This document shows positions 45,483-58,334 of a stretch of DNA of 64,000 bases, piece by piece (position 1 is the first letter of the stretch; the number at the start of each line of letters is the position of its first letter). This stretch comes from Cylindrobasidium torrendii FP15055 ss-10 (taxonomy: Eukaryota; Basidiomycota; Agaricomycetes; Agaricales; Physalacriaceae), in contig KN880437.1 of assembly GCA_000934385.1 (NCBI GenBank), forward strand, positions 186,001 through 250,000, in the 5' to 3' direction. The position numbers and the translations under genes are program-made. Below the pieces are notes generated by a model. It ran no database searches. It was not told the DNA's origin and saw only the letters and a list, made by a program, of their open reading frames with translations.

Positions 45483-46786
45483 ATGGCTGACTTCACGTGC
45501 GTTCCCAAGTATTAGTACCTCTGTTTGCCGATGTACTCATGTCGTTGCAAGCGCTCAAGCATACGACACAACGCCAGTCCCTCCTCTAGTCCCGTCCGGA
45601 ACGATTGATAGCAGCATCATAGACTTAATGACATCCCAGTGCGTTAACAGCTAGACTTCTTGATACAATGCTCATCTCTTTTAGAGAGGCTTGGCACCAC
45701 GTCGCTATATTATGCCGTGCACAATTAGGGCCAGATTGTCCACCCACCCCCGAATACAGCGGACTGGGTAATGATGAAGCCCTCTCCAGCCTGGACCCCC
45801 CGACTTTTCCATCGCCACTCCCTATCGACCATTCACCCTTTCTACCTTACCACAACGTCGCTCCGGCTCAAATCAGCAGCGCAGCCATCGCATCTAGCTC
45901 ATCACTGTCCTTCCAAGTCACCACGACCCCTACGAGTTCCCCGCCTGCTCTTCCCTATCGTCTGTCCACGCCTCTCCCCAAGACCCCGCAGTCCACCCCA
46001 GCCCCATCAGCGAGCATACAGTACACCCCGCCGTTTGTGGCGCTCAGCCCTCTTTCAGACCATTCCTACTTGCAGCCATCCAGTCCTCATACTCCCATAC
46101 GGACATTGACGCGCACTGCGCTCCCCGTGGATGCATCGACAATATTCATGCCGGACACACCTCAAAAACCAGGCCCTGCCCCAAGGCAGCTCGCGAACAC
46201 TCACCTTGCGTCGCCTCAGCCTCGCTCGCATTACCGAGCACATACTAGTGGGCGACATGCCACTCCATACGCGCGCCCTTCGTCTCCCAAGAGGTACGTA
46301 TCTTTGAAATCTGTTCGATTGCGTGCTCACACCTATCCAGTAGTTCATTCGCGAGGCCGTCTTCTAGCAGAAGGCAGTCACCAATCCCGACGCATATTCC
46401 GAAAGCGATTCAGTTCATGCCGCAGGCCGGAACCTCTGCGAGCTACTATCCGACAAATTATACGCAGCGTGAGCATCGAGTAGGCCAGGCGGTGCCACGC
46501 CAGCCACCTCTGCATCTAATTACTTCGTCGAGTCTGCCCCGAAATCGAGCAGTATCCCGTACTGCGTCACAGGAAGCGATTGAAGGATTGCGTAACATCA
46601 TGGCGGCTGGAAACTACAATGCGGTCGACATGTGGACAGTGTACAAGTCAATATTGAAGCCGTGCGTTATTATTTGTTTGCACACCTCTAATGGGCTAAT
46701 GGCTTTGAAGAAGGGACCCAGATAGTACCTTCCACCCTGTCACTGAAGAAGAATGGAGCAGGAAGAAGCAGAACTCAGGGCGTTGA
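45483..46786 (+). CDS. Disordered Pro/Ser-rich protein, unknown function
   Basis: Five exons (45483-45496, 45552-45638, 45685-46293, 46341-46661, 46711-46786) encode 368 residues; the total is an exact multiple of three and every junction has good splice signals. The first exon is only 14 bases (MADFT). The short start (SSIIDLMTSQ, EAWHHVAILCRAQLG) may be a folded piece. The long middle is rich in Pro, Ser, Thr and Tyr with several TPxxP-type motifs that could be kinase sites (LPKTPQSTPAPS, FMPDTPQKP). A conserved-looking end (ASQEAIEGLRNIMAAGNYN, VTEEEWSRKKQ) closes it. No family recognised. Tight, TATA-driven expression suggests a real gene. Confidence 0.75.
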
Positions 46787-47112
46787 CTGATATTCATGAC
46801 ATTTATCTTTCATCTGCAGGACAGGATTCGCAGGACTTTTCACTCTCACGAGTGTTTTTTACGCACACACTGTAGCTCTAGCATTATTGTATGGCTTGAT
46901 GTATATCGCATCAATATAGCAGCCCCTCTTTTGAGCGATTGGAACTTTGCCTAAAAATCCAAACCCTGCCTACGCATAAGTCGAGTCTGAGTCGAGTGGC
47001 ACTAGTATCTTGTGGCGCATGCGGGACTTCGGGCCGATGTCTCCACGTATTCCGAAGGCTGCACTCGACACGTCCCACCACTGCCATTTCCCAATCCCGC
47101 CGCCCCGACGCA
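46787..47112. other. Intergenic spacer
   Basis: 326 bases between same-strand genes; STT3 promoter expected. No distinct signal. Confidence 0.45.
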
Positions 47113-49681
47113 ATGGCGACGGCGTACACACTCCCTGACATATCACCAACCGCGGTGAAGAATACCGCGTCGCTGGTTCGCATTGTTGCTCTTGCCCTCA
47201 TCTCTGGTGCTGCTATTGCGTCGCGTCTGTTTGCTGTAATCAACTTTGAGAGTATTATCCATGAGTTGTACGTGCCATCCTTCAATAGTTGCTTATTCAA
47301 CTAACCACTTACCCAGCGATCCGTGGTTTAACTAGTACGTGCAGTCAACAGTTGACTTGTGCTGCGGTTCACAAATAATAGTCGTGCAACGAAAGTGCTA
47401 GCATCACAAGGGTTCTATGTACGTGGTCCTAAGCTATGCTACATCCTTTCTTGACAATCATTAGGAATTCTGGAATTGGTTTGACCCCACGGCCTGGTAT
47501 CCGCTTGGCCGTGTTGTTGGAGGGACGGTATATCCTGGGCTTATGGCTACCAGCGGTGTCATCTACAATGTCCTTCACAAGCTCAATCTCCCTGTCGATA
47601 TCCGCAACATTTGTGTACTTCTCGCCCCCGGATTTAGCGCTCTGACTGCTTGGGCTACCTACATGTGCGTGGCCGACGCGTGAATAGTGTTTAACACTTC
47701 GCTTACACCAACCTCATAGGTTCACCAAAGAAATGAAAGACGCGAGCGCTGGTCTTCTCGCTGCCGCATTCATTGGTATCACCCCAGGCTACATCTCCCG
47801 TTCCGTCGCAGGTTCATACGACAACGAAGCTATTGCAATCTTCCTGCTCATGTTTACATTTTTCCTTTGGATCAAGGCCGTTAAGCTTGGAAGCGCACTC
47901 TATGGATCCCTTGCCGCTCTCTTTTACTTCTACATGGTCGCCGCCTGGGGAGGATACGCGTTCATCACAAACATGATCCCCGTCCATGCTCTTACACTCA
48001 TGCTCATGGGTCGCTATAGCAGTCGACTATACGTCGCGTACTGCTCGTGGTACGCTATTGGAACACTGTCAAGCATGCAAGTGCCATTCGTTGGCTTCCA
48101 GCCAGTACGCACATCCGAGCACATGGGCGCGCTTGGGGTCTTTGGCCTCCTCCAAATCGTCGCATTCGCCCAGCTTGCGCGCGCGCATATGTCCTCAAAG
48201 CAATTCAAGGACTTGCTGTTCTACTCCGTCATCGGAATAGGCTTGATTGGAGCAGGTGGATTTGTGGGCCTCACCTACATGGGTTGGATTGCGCCATGGA
48301 CAGGTCGGTTCTACTCTCTCTGGGACACAGGCTACGCGAAGAAGTACATCCCTATCATCGCCTCAGTGTCGGAGCATCAACCGACAGCATGGCCCTCATT
48401 CTTCATGGACCTTCAACTCCTCATCTTCCTCTTCCCTGCGGGTGTCATTTTGTGTTTCCGCGAGTTGAGGGATGAGCATGTCTTCGTGATCATCTACGCC
48501 CTTGTTGGCAGCTACTTCGCCGGAGTCATGGTCCGCCTCATGTTGACACTTACGCCGTGTGTTTGTGTATCTGCCGCCGTCGCATTTTCTTCCCTGCTCG
48601 ACACCTATCTCGACCCAGCCAAGCCCGAAGTTCCTGTAGTAGAGGAGACGGCCCCAGCTACTGCTAGCAAGCCTGCTGCCACAGCCACAGCCACAGGGAC
48701 AAGTGCTATCGACGACGTTGTCAATGCTGCAAAGAAGAGCGGCAAGCGGGGAATTTTTGACCTCGACACTCGGCTCATTATCGTCTTCAATGCGTTCTGC
48801 ATGTTGTCGTTCTTCGTCCTTCATTGTACATGGGTCACCTCGAACGCGTACTCGTCTCCCTCGGTCGTACTGGCTTCCCAAAACCAGGATGGTAGCCAGC
48901 ACATCATCGACGATTTCCGGGAAGCGTACTACTGGCTGAGGCAAAACACCCCAGAGACATCTGTCGTGATGAGCTGGTGGGATTATGGTTACCAAATTGC
49001 TGGCATGGCCGACCGCCCCACGTTGGTCGACAACAACACCTGGAATAACAGTAAGTTAATCCATCCGCTTTACTTATCAACCGCCCTAATGCTCCTTAGC
49101 CCACATTGCGACAGTCGGGAAAGCCATGGCAAGCACAGAAGAGGTCGCGTACCCCATCCTACGCAAGCATGATGTCGAGTATGTTCTCGTCATCTTTGGT
49201 GGCCTCATTGGCTACTCTGGCGACGATATCAACAAATTCCTGTGGATGGTTCGCATCTCCCAGGGAGTTTGGCCAGACGAAATTCAGGAGCCCAACTACT
49301 TCACGCCCCAGGGCGAGTACAGGGTGGACGATCGCGCCTCTGCGACGATGAAGAATAGCTTGATGTACAAAATGTCGTATTATCGGTACGTTCTCTTTCT
49401 TTAGACGCCTGCGGCTTGCTGACATTGTCCGAAGGTTCGCAGAGCTGTTTGGCGGGTCTAAGCAGGCGATGGATCGTGTGCGCAACCAGCGCCTGCCGAC
49501 TGTTAGCCCGACGCTGGACTATCTGGATGAGGCGTTCACGTCGGAGAACTGGATTGTGCGCATTTACCAAGTTAAAAAGGAGGACCCATTAGGTCGTGAT
49601 CTTAAGAGTGCGAACGCTTTCACCGATGGAAAGAAGAGGAAGCGGAGCAAACCTGTGTCTAGGAGAAGAGCGATTATGTAG
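47113..49681 (+). CDS. STT3: Oligosaccharyltransferase catalytic subunit STT3
   Basis: ATG 47113, stop TAG 49679-49681; short introns near 47270-47317, 47336-47384, 47418-47463, 47666-47719, 49051-49099 and 49386-49434. The ER membrane enzyme transfers the glycan from dolichol to Asn-X-Ser/Thr. Visible signatures: DPWFNYRATK in the first lumenal loop (catalytic acid region), [14 protein letters not shown], many hydrophobic helices, [13 protein letters not shown] (the SVSE motif), and [12 protein letters not shown], the WWDYG acceptor-binding motif. An NNTWNN segment downstream is the conserved self-glycosylated site. The C-terminus is strongly basic (GKKRKRSKP). A Lys/Ala/Thr-rich cytosolic loop near 48640-48740 is longer than usual. 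All catalytic motifs look intact. Confidence 0.96.
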
Positions 49682-49966
49682 ATTTTGAATTTCAAAAAAT
49701 GCGAACGTGCACTGTACTAGAGTCAAGAAAGTGATGAGCCTTCGTGGATTGGGCGCACACGGTTCAATGAACGAGCCGATAAATTGTGCTACAAACAAAC
49801 AAATGGACTCTGTTCGGCGTTTAATTTCATCTTTCATATTTGGGCATGCGGACTGCTAGGTTTAGGAGCTTTAGTTCGATCGCTGAAAGCTCCCTTGAGC
49901 TTACTCCTCGACGACGGCCATCGTGACTGCCTGGTCGCCGTAGTCTATTCTCTTACTTCGACCACG
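49682..49966. other. Intergenic spacer
   Basis: 285 bases between same-strand genes. No distinct signal seen. Confidence 0.45.
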
Positions 49967-52877
49967 ATGCCAGAGTTTTCAAATCATGTTATTGGCTTGT
50001 TCAAGCGGGCAGCGAAAGAGCAGGTCAGGACAGTTGCCGATTGACCTGGGGAGGGTGTTTATGGTATACCCAGGGAGGACTGCTAAGCGGGAAAGATCCC
50101 ACAGAATTCAACCCAGAGGACCCAATTCGCCTGTGGATTGTGCAAGTTGGTACGCGCTTTGTCAACAACAAAACGGCCCATTGACCACTACGCCAGGCGT
50201 CATCATCAGCACGGCCAGTTTGCTCTCGCTCGGCCTACGAAAGCTACGACAACCCAAAGTCATTGCGGAGGTGTTGGGTGGAATCATTCTAGGTCCGTTC
50301 CTCCTCTTCTGTGCCCTCAGATGGCTGATTACTCGCTCCACAGGCCCCACCGCCTTTGGTCGTATTCCTGGCTTCACGGAGCACATATTCCCATCGGAAT
50401 CAAGGCCATATCTCAGCTTGGTGGCAAACATTGGTCTCTGCCTTTTCCTCTTCCTCGTCGGCCTGGAAATCGAGGGCGGAGTCGTCAAACGCAATGCACG
50501 ACTGTCGGCAGCAATTGGTCTCGCAGGCATGGTCATCCCATTTGGCCTCGGTGCAGGCTTGGCCGTCCCCATCTACAAACAGTTTATCGATCAAGATGTC
50601 GAGTTCACCCATTTCATGCTTTTTGCCGGCGTCGCATTTTCAATCACTGCTTTCCCTGTGCTCTGCCGCATCCTCACCGAGCTCAAGTTACTCGACACAA
50701 CGGTTGGCATTGTCGTCCTATCTGCCGGCGTAGCCAACGACATCATTGGTTGGACACTGCTCGCACTTTCCGTCGCCCTGGTCAACGGAGGCGGTGGCCT
50801 TTCCGCTCTCTACATTCTGTTGGTTTGCGTTGGGTTTGCCCTCATCCTCCTCTTCCCGGGACGAATTGCCCTCCATTGGCTCGCGCGCAAGACAGGGTCG
50901 ATTGAAAATGGCCCCACCATCTTTTTCATGACAATCACGATCCTTCTCCTCTTTGGGTCCGCCTTCTTCACAGATATCATCGGCGTACATGCCATCTTCG
51001 GTGCATTCCTGACGGGTTTGATTGTACCCCGCGAAGGAAATATGGCCATCCATCTCACTGAGAAATTGGAGGACATGGTGCAAATCATCTTCCTCCCATT
51101 ATACTTCACTTTGTCTGGCCTCTCGACCGATCTTGGCTTGCTCAATGATGGTAATGTGCACATCATCTGACATGAAAGTCGACACATGTTGACTTCGAAA
51201 TAGGCATAACTTGGGGTTACACTATCGCTATATGCACACTTGCCTTTGTTGGCAAGTTTGGTGGATGCATGCTCGCGGCAAGGTATGCGGCCCGCTTCTC
51301 ATGGCGAGAGTCCAGTGCCATTGGGTCCTTGATGAGTTGCAAAGGGTGAGAAGATCTTACCATGATATTGTCGCTGGCCGCTTATCTCTACATCCAGTCT
51401 TGTCGAACTTATCGTTCTGAACGTGGGCCTCTCAGCTGGTATTTTATCGCAGCGAGTTTTCTCCATGTTCGTGCTGGAGGCGCTGGTTCTCACCTTTGCG
51501 ACAACACCCCTTGTGACCGCGTTCTATCCCGCACACCTTCGTGTTCGCGCCGCCGCTACCGGAGCTAACTTCGACAACGTGAACGATGGGGAAAGGGAAG
51601 GCCGGCCCTCCCAGGTGAAGTCTCTCGGAGGCGATGGCCTTTCAAAGCGGCGATTCACATTCGTTCTGGACAAGCTGGAACATGTTCCTGGTATGATGGC
51701 CATGGTTCAACTCATTCAGCCATCTGTGGTACACAACTCGGAGAAAACCAAAGGGACGCTGTTGGGTTCAGTAGAGGCTCTCAGGCTCATCGAGTTGTCG
51801 GACCGGACATCGGCTGTTATGATGTCCTCACATGCAGACGAGCTACTACACACCGACCCATTGTTGGGGATCTTCAAGATGTTTGGACAGTTAAACGATC
51901 TTATCATTAACACTGTGCTGGCCATCGTCCCCTACGATGACTTGCATCATCGGGTAGTCGACCAAGCGAGGAGTAGTGGATCAGAACTAATCGTGCTTCC
52001 CTGGCTTCCGCTCTATGCTGATGCCCATGCTGAACCAGCTCTGGAGTCAACAACACCCCGCGCGCAAATCAGCAATCCGTTTGACGCGTTCTTCAAGTCC
52101 ACCAGCACCTCAGACCGGTCACCAAGCGCGATTCATGCTCAGTTTGTTCGCGGAGTCTTTGCCCATTCGGCAGCGGACGTCGCACTCTTCGTGGATCTTG
52201 CTGGCCCGGCGACGACTGCAGGAAAGCAGCACATTGTGCTACCGTTTTTTGGTGGGCCGGATGATCGGCTTGCATTGGATTTCGTGGCTCAACTGTGTGA
52301 GAACCCAAGGGTGACAGCGTCGGTGCTCAGGCTCACCAAAGAGGATGTGGATCCCGGGCTCATGAGTATGGCATCGGTTCATCTAGGCGACGAAAAGTCT
52401 GGGGACGCCAATCAGACGGCCAACATGCTCACCGTCACGAGTGCCGCCGGGGCGCAGGATACCTACTATGGGTATTACACGACGGAGACACGAATGCAGA
52501 GCGAGACAGCAGACAACATTGCCTGGGCAAAATATGCAAGCCCAGCGGCGACGTCGACTTATCCTACGGCAGCAGCCCGTTCCCGCATGGAGTTCAAGGA
52601 AGTAGCGAGTCCCATACCACTCAGAGCAACAATCAGTATCATCAGCGACCTACAGCAAGAAAAGGCGGTCAAGGGCAGACGACTGCTGGTCGTCGCTGGA
52701 AGGTCAAGAAGGTTGGCTGTGGAAAATCATAAAGCCGAGCTGAAGAAACTTGCGGAAGAGTATGGTGGTGTTCCGGCGGAGGTTAGCAAGACGATTGGGT
52801 ATGTCGGTACAGCCTGCGTAATGGCAAAGGCTGGGACGGGCGTCATTGTCCTACAAACCAGTTCCAAGACAGATTAA
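49967..52877 (+). CDS. KHA1: K+/H+ antiporter, KHA1-like (CPA2 family)
   Basis: The first exon from ATG 49967 (MPEFSNHVIGLFKRAAKEQ) joins GGLLSGKDPTEFNPEDPIRL through a 51-nt intron; further introns lie near 50152-50198, 50292-50342, 51151-51204 and 51347-51397. The stop is TAA 52875-52877 and the product has about 860 residues. The membrane part has 11-12 helices (LGLRKLRQPKVIAEVLGGII, PTAFGRIPGFTEHIFP, LVGLEIEGGVVKRNA, GVANDIIGWTLLALS with the ion-site Asp, FFTDIIGVHAIFGAFLTGLI). A long cytosolic part follows, with universal-stress-like strands and a closing hydrophobic strand (TACVMAKAGTGVIVLQ). Kha1 exchanges cations in Golgi-related compartments in yeast. Start chosen because this exon order restores the known family N-terminus. 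Confidence 0.93.
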
Positions 52878-53173
52878 CGACCTCATGATGATACCTTTTA
52901 CGACCTTCGGTTACTTCACGACATCGCCATCCTTGTATACTTATAATCATTTCTGTACAGCACAATTTCAATGGGTTCGCATGGTATTGCTCGACTGGAT
53001 GCTAGGCTCGTGAGTCGTGCCCTTTTGAGTCAGCAAACACAGCTGTGTTTTGCGATCACCGGGAACCCTCAAGAACGCATTTGGCTGGCATAATTTTGGC
53101 AAGATGTTGGAAATGCATGCCGCATAGTACACTAGTTATAATACACCTGTCATTACAGTTTACATGGCATTCA
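52878..53173. other. Convergent intergenic spacer
   Basis: 296 bases between two gene 3' ends; nothing else seen. Confidence 0.5.
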
Positions 53174-55663
53174 CTATGCCTTTCCGACGTGCCAGTCGAG
53201 CTTGTCAGCCCACTGAGGCAAGAGCTGAGAAATCTGCTCAACATCCTTGTCTCCTCTGCCTGACAAGCACTATACAATGTCTTAGTCATATCATTTGCGA
53301 AGAATACAAGAGTAACTCACGATGACCAGGTCGGAGTCTTTTGGCATTGTCTTCGCCCGTGCGAAGCCCTCCCAGATAGCATGCGACGATTCAAGTGCTT
53401 AGAGATAGATAGTAAGTAACGAGAGGATGGTGTAAGGCCATGAAATACTCACCAGGAATGATGCCCTCACGCTGGGTCAACATTCTGAAGCCACGAAGTG
53501 CTTCTTCGTCCGTTGCAGACACATACTCCGCCCGACCAGAGTCCTTCAACCAAGCGTGCTCAGGTCCGACACCAGGATAGTCGAGTCCAGCACTGATTGA
53601 ATGTGTCTCGATGATTTGCCCAGTCTTTGACTGCAACAGGTAGGTGCGTACACCATGCAACACACCAGGGACTCCGCGTGAAAGGGTCGCGCTATGTCTG
53701 TCGGTATCTGCGCCGTCACCGCCAGCCTCCACACCGACAAGCTTGACGCTTTCGTCCTTGATAAAGTCGTAGAAAGTGCCAATGGCGTTGGAACCGCCGC
53801 CGACACATGCAACAACGACCTCTGGCAGCTTGCCGCGGATTTCCTGCATCTGTGTTTTGATCTCCTCCGAGATGATTTTTTGGAAGTCGCGGACCATTGT
53901 CGGGAATGGGTGGGGACCGATAGCAGAGCCGACGAGGTAGTGTGTTGTGGCAAGATTGGCAACCCAGTCGCGGAACGCCTCATTAACGGCGTCTTTGAGG
54001 GTCTTCGATCCAGATGTAACTGGGATGACCTTGCCACCGAGCATCTCAATGCGGAAAACATTCAATGCTTGTCGTCGGACGTCTTCTGCACCCATGTAGA
54101 TGATGCATTCCAAGCCAAACTTGGCGCAGACAGTGGCCGTAGCCACACCGTGCTGACCAGCACCAGTCTCTGCGATGATCCGTGTCTTGCCCAACCTCTT
54201 TGCAAGCAAGATCTGGCCAATAGCATTGTTGATTTTGTGAGAGCCAGTGTGGTTCCTGTCGACCAGTTAGAAAGAAAGGCCATGTTAAGACGAAACGAAC
54301 ATACAGATCCTCGCGTTTTAACCAAATATTCGCACCACCAGCGTCGCGAGTTAGGTTCTCTGCTAAGTACAGGTTTGACGGGCGGTTCATGTATCCAAAG
54401 TGGCTCCGGAATTCCTTCTGGAACTCTGGGTCCGCCATGGCAGAGGCATGCGCCTCTTCGAGCTCGAGGAGGCAGTCCACAATGGCCTCGGGAACATACT
54501 GTCCGCCGAACTGCCCAAAGCGTGCAGGAAGTGGAACGAGGGGCTGTTTGCTGGGAACCTTCTCACGCTCTGCGACAGCCGGGGGAACATCCCTGGAAAG
54601 CGGGACTCTTGGCTTTTGTACTGTGCCCTTCAAGCTGATCTCTTTGCAGAATGCGGCAACATTAGTAGCAACTTCGGTGGGTTCGGAGTTTTTGATGACA
54701 TGCACGATCCTGCTCCCAATGACGACGCCGTCTGCGCCAGAATCGGCGACAAATTCAAAGTGCCCGCGGTTGTAGACACCGAAGCCTACCGCAACTGGTA
54801 TCTCAGTGAACTGCTTGACGCGGCTGATGATGTTGGGGAGAGCCACATTTATGGATTCGTCTTGAGATGAGCCAGTGGTTCCCATCTTTACCGTTCTGTG
54901 TCAGAGCGAAAGTGGGTGAGAGTGCATCTTTCTCACCTTGGATACAACGTAGATGAAGGTGTCGGCAATGCCACATAAGAACTCTGTACGGCTGAGGGTT
55001 GTCGAGGGTGCGATGAGAGGGACATAGGAGATGCTATGCAACAACTTGAGAAGGATATCCTTGCACCGACAGAGGAATGGCGCACTTGTACTGCCTGCAC
55101 TTTTCACGGAATGAGATAGCCTCCTCAGGCGGTAGGTCGACAACAATGAATCCATTGGCACCGGCATCGGCAGCATCCTTGATCGCCTGCTCTTCTCCAT
55201 GTGCGAGCAAAGGATTATAGTACCCTATCCGAGGATGAGAGAGTGATAGTAGGACCTGGCTGGCGACGCACCCATGAGAATAACTGGGGTAGTGAGTCCC
55301 TGGCTACGCGCCTGCTTGAGCTGATCCAAGACGTCCGTGAACTCCATCTCATTCTTGAGCGCAATCTGACTTGGTGTGAGCAATGTATCGAATGCGCTGC
55401 TGGAACGCACTGTGTTGCTTTCTTGGATTGCAGTGCCGTCCGCCATCGGGTCGGAGAACGGCATACCTATCTCTATGATATCTGTGCCGCCCTCCTGCAT
55501 AGCGAGTAAAATGGGTACAGTGTCCGCGCGAGTGGGGAAACCCGCTGTAAAGAAGGTGACGAGAGCCGGCTGGCCCTAGACAGCGGGTCAGAAGGCGGAC
55601 GATACGGTGTTCTGGACATACCTCTGCCTTTTTGTCCGCATACACCTTTTTGAGAGCGTCCAT
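53174..55663 (-). CDS. TRP5: Bifunctional tryptophan synthase
   Basis: Minus strand; ATG 55663 ([12 protein letters not shown]), stop TAG 53176-53174. Fused alpha and beta domains as in all fungi. The alpha part has [23 protein letters not shown] with the catalytic Glu and Asp, and [25 protein letters not shown]. The linker ([24 protein letters not shown]) leads to beta: [11 protein letters not shown] with the PLP-binding Lys, [12 protein letters not shown], the PLP phosphate loop GGGSNAIG, and the end [12 protein letters not shown]. The enzyme makes tryptophan from indole-3-glycerol phosphate and serine, channelling indole. All key residues are present. Its start is only 120 bases from the divergent asparaginase gene. 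Confidence 0.96.
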
Positions 55664-55783
55664 GGTCGTTAGAATGCAGCTTGTATTGGTGCGATCTGAC
55701 TCGATTCATGTTCATGGGCGATCGCGCTATCTAATCTCACATGACGGCCGCTTTTTGATCTCTGCCCATCAACGTCAACAAGG
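55664..55783. promoter_or_regulatory. Bidirectional promoter, TRP5/asparaginase
   Basis: 120 bases separate the divergent start codons, so both genes must share control sequences. A GATCTGACTCGA stretch near 55695 contains TGACTC, the core of the Gcn4-type amino-acid-control site. Confidence 0.5.
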
Positions 55784-58148
55784 ATGGACGTCCATCTCGC
55801 AGACGAGTCTCGCGTGCTCATCATCTACACCGGGGGCACAATCGGCATGCTCTTCGGCCAACAGGGCTACGTTCCTGAGCCATATTTCTTGACCGAAACA
55901 TTGCGCTCCCAATCCCGCTTCCACGATCCATTCCACAGTTCTCTCTTTTCCAACTCGAGCTCTGTCCAAGGCTTCAGAGATTGGACCACCACGAACAGTG
56001 GCCGCTCCAGTCCCAACAGTGTACCCTCTTCCGCGACGGGTGCCACTCCGCCACTCCCCACACTCACCGTTCGCTCTTCACATCCCATCGGTCAACCCGT
56101 CGGCTTGCATCCTCCTGACAAGAAGAAAGCACACCACCACGACCAGCTCCAGTGCACCGAAATCTCTGACGGTGTCTTCGAAGCCGAAATCCCCAGCCTG
56201 GTCACGCCCCGTAGTACGGGTGGAGGCGCGGTTAGCAAGTCAATCAGATATGCCATTCTCGAAGTAGGCTGCCCAGCTGAACGCGGATGAAGATTCTCAT
56301 CTGATTTCTCCCTAGTGGAATCCTCTGCTCGACAGTAGCAACATTGACATAGACGGTGGTCCAGCTCGCCATCGCGGCGTCATATGTGCTGACACTTCTC
56401 AGCGCAGATTGGATTAGAATTGCGTCTGAAATAGAGCTGAATTATGCCCTGTTCGACGCCTTCGTCGTTCTACATGGTACTGACACCATGGCATACACTG
56501 CCAGTGCGCTCAGTTTCCTTCTCGAAGACCTTGGAAAGACGGTGGTATGTTGACGGAACCGTCTATCACGACATGAAACTAAGCTCGCCATAGATTATGA
56601 CGGGCGCACAGATTCCTCTATCGCAGCTGCGCAACGATGCTACCGACAATATGATGGGTGCTCTGACCATTGCAGGCCACTATATCATTCCTGGTAAGAG
56701 TCCTACATATGAACGTGTATAAGACTGACATACAATAAGAGTGTTGCTTGTACTTCAACCACACACTTTTCAGAGGAAACAGGACCTCAAAAATGTCCTC
56801 CTTTGACCTACATGCATTTGAAAGTGCAAACTTTCCTCCCTTGGTTAACGGTAAGTGCAGCTGGCACAATACCCCCTGTTATCATCGCTGAAATTATCGA
56901 CTAGTCGGGATTGACGTTGTTGTCAATTGGAACGATGTTATACGGCAGACAAGCATGCGCCGATTCCGCGCGCACAAGCGTCAGTTCAAGGATATCTCGA
57001 AGATAATACCTTACATGCGTTGCAGATATGAGCCCTCACGTCGCCACGCTTCGGCTCTTCCCTGGAATCACCGCTGCTACTGTCAAAGCATTTTTTAATC
57101 CACCAATCGCCGGTGTGGTAATGGAGACATTTGGATCAGGCAATGCGCCCCAGCGCAAAGACCTGATGGACGTCATTCGGGAGGCTTGCGCGCGCGGTGT
57201 CGTCGTTGTTGCTATTTCCCAATGTGCCAAAGGCTCTGTTTCCGACGCCTACGAAACTGGCCGTACGCTCCGCCAGATCGGTGTCGTCCCGGGACACGAT
57301 ATGACGCCCGAATGCGCCCTCGGAAAGCTCAGCTATCTTCTTTCGAAGCCTGAGCTGAGTCCAGACGATGTACGCACACTTATGGGTGCCCCCCTTCGAG
57401 GAGAATTATCCCGCCCTTCTGTGGCTGCCCCGCCAGGAGACCACACCATCGATGCGAATCTCGACAAGATACAAGACGTTCTTGGCCAGTTCCTTAAACT
57501 CTCTGCCACGCCGTCTCCCATACCCAAAATCACCCTTAGCGTTCCGACGGTGGACACAGAAAGCCAGAATGCTGCCGCGCCATGGACATGGACTGCAGCG
57601 GAAGCCGCCTCGACGCAGGCCGTCCTTCTACCCTTCCTCCTACATCTTGCCACGGCGCGCAACGATGTCGACGCCATTCGATTCTGTCTAAAGTCTGCAT
57701 CTCCGAGTGGCGCCCCGCCGTCGCCGCTCATCGACGAGCCCAAATACGGCAGTATCGCAGGCGGGCTGGTCAATGTCATTGACGCCGGGTCTGGGAGGGC
57801 ACCTCTGCATGTCGCGGCGATGAATGGCTTTTTGGAATCGACGCAGGTATTGCTAGAGACCGGTGCACTCGTCCACTTGCGCGACACGCTGGGGCACACC
57901 GCTGTATACTATGTGAGAGAACCCTTTAACTTGTGCTTTTGACGGACGATACTAATGCGCACAACAAGGCCGCGAGACAAGAACATCATGGTGTTGTGGA
58001 AGTTCTCATACAGGCTGGCGCGCGCGTTGGAGGTTCAGATGAGATTATGGCGCGAATTGCCCTGGAAAGCGCCATTCGCACGAACGACAGAAAGGCAGTG
58101 CACTCGTGGTCACTGGCTGGAGTGGCGGCAGCTCAAATTGAGGAGTAA
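55784..58148 (+). CDS. Asparaginase-ankyrin protein (ASPG-like)
   Basis: ATG 55784, stop TAG/TAA-type at 58146-58148, several short introns (for example 57914-57968). The N-terminal catalytic part has the first Thr motif VLIIYTGGTIGML and the second HGTDTMAYTASALSFLLE, plus MTGAQIPLSQLRNDA, FNHTLFRGNRTSK, FGSGNAP and ISQCAKGSVSDAYETG; all fit cytosolic type-I asparaginase. A disordered insertion (about residues 55-110) interrupts the early part. Two ankyrin-like units follow (GRAPLHVAAMNGFLESTQVLLETGA, then HGVVEVLIQAGA across an intron). The plan matches the mammalian 60-kDa lysophospholipase/asparaginase. Role: hydrolysis of asparagine to aspartate and ammonia; phospholipase activity is possible but not shown. 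Confidence 0.92.
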
Positions 58149-58334
58149 AATTGAATTATACAAACTGTATCGCAAAAGCCAGTCGCAGACAATGAACCAC
58201 CTGTGGAACTTGATGACTTGTCAATGAGGCGCTCCTCGACAGCCTAGTGCAGAATTACAGGGTGCAGGCATTAATAACAGGCAGAAAGTACTTAGATAAA
58301 GCAAGAAAACCCAATCGAAAGCGGAGAGCATCAG
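58149..58334. other. Convergent spacer
   Basis: 186 bases between gene 3' ends; nothing else seen. Confidence 0.5.

Noticed and set aside
48396..48995. 199-codon minus-strand frame
   Set aside because: It is antisense to STT3 coding sequence with clear family motifs on the other strand.
53694..54638. 314-codon plus-strand frame
   Set aside because: It is antisense to the tryptophan synthase beta domain; codon structure of TRP5 explains its openness.
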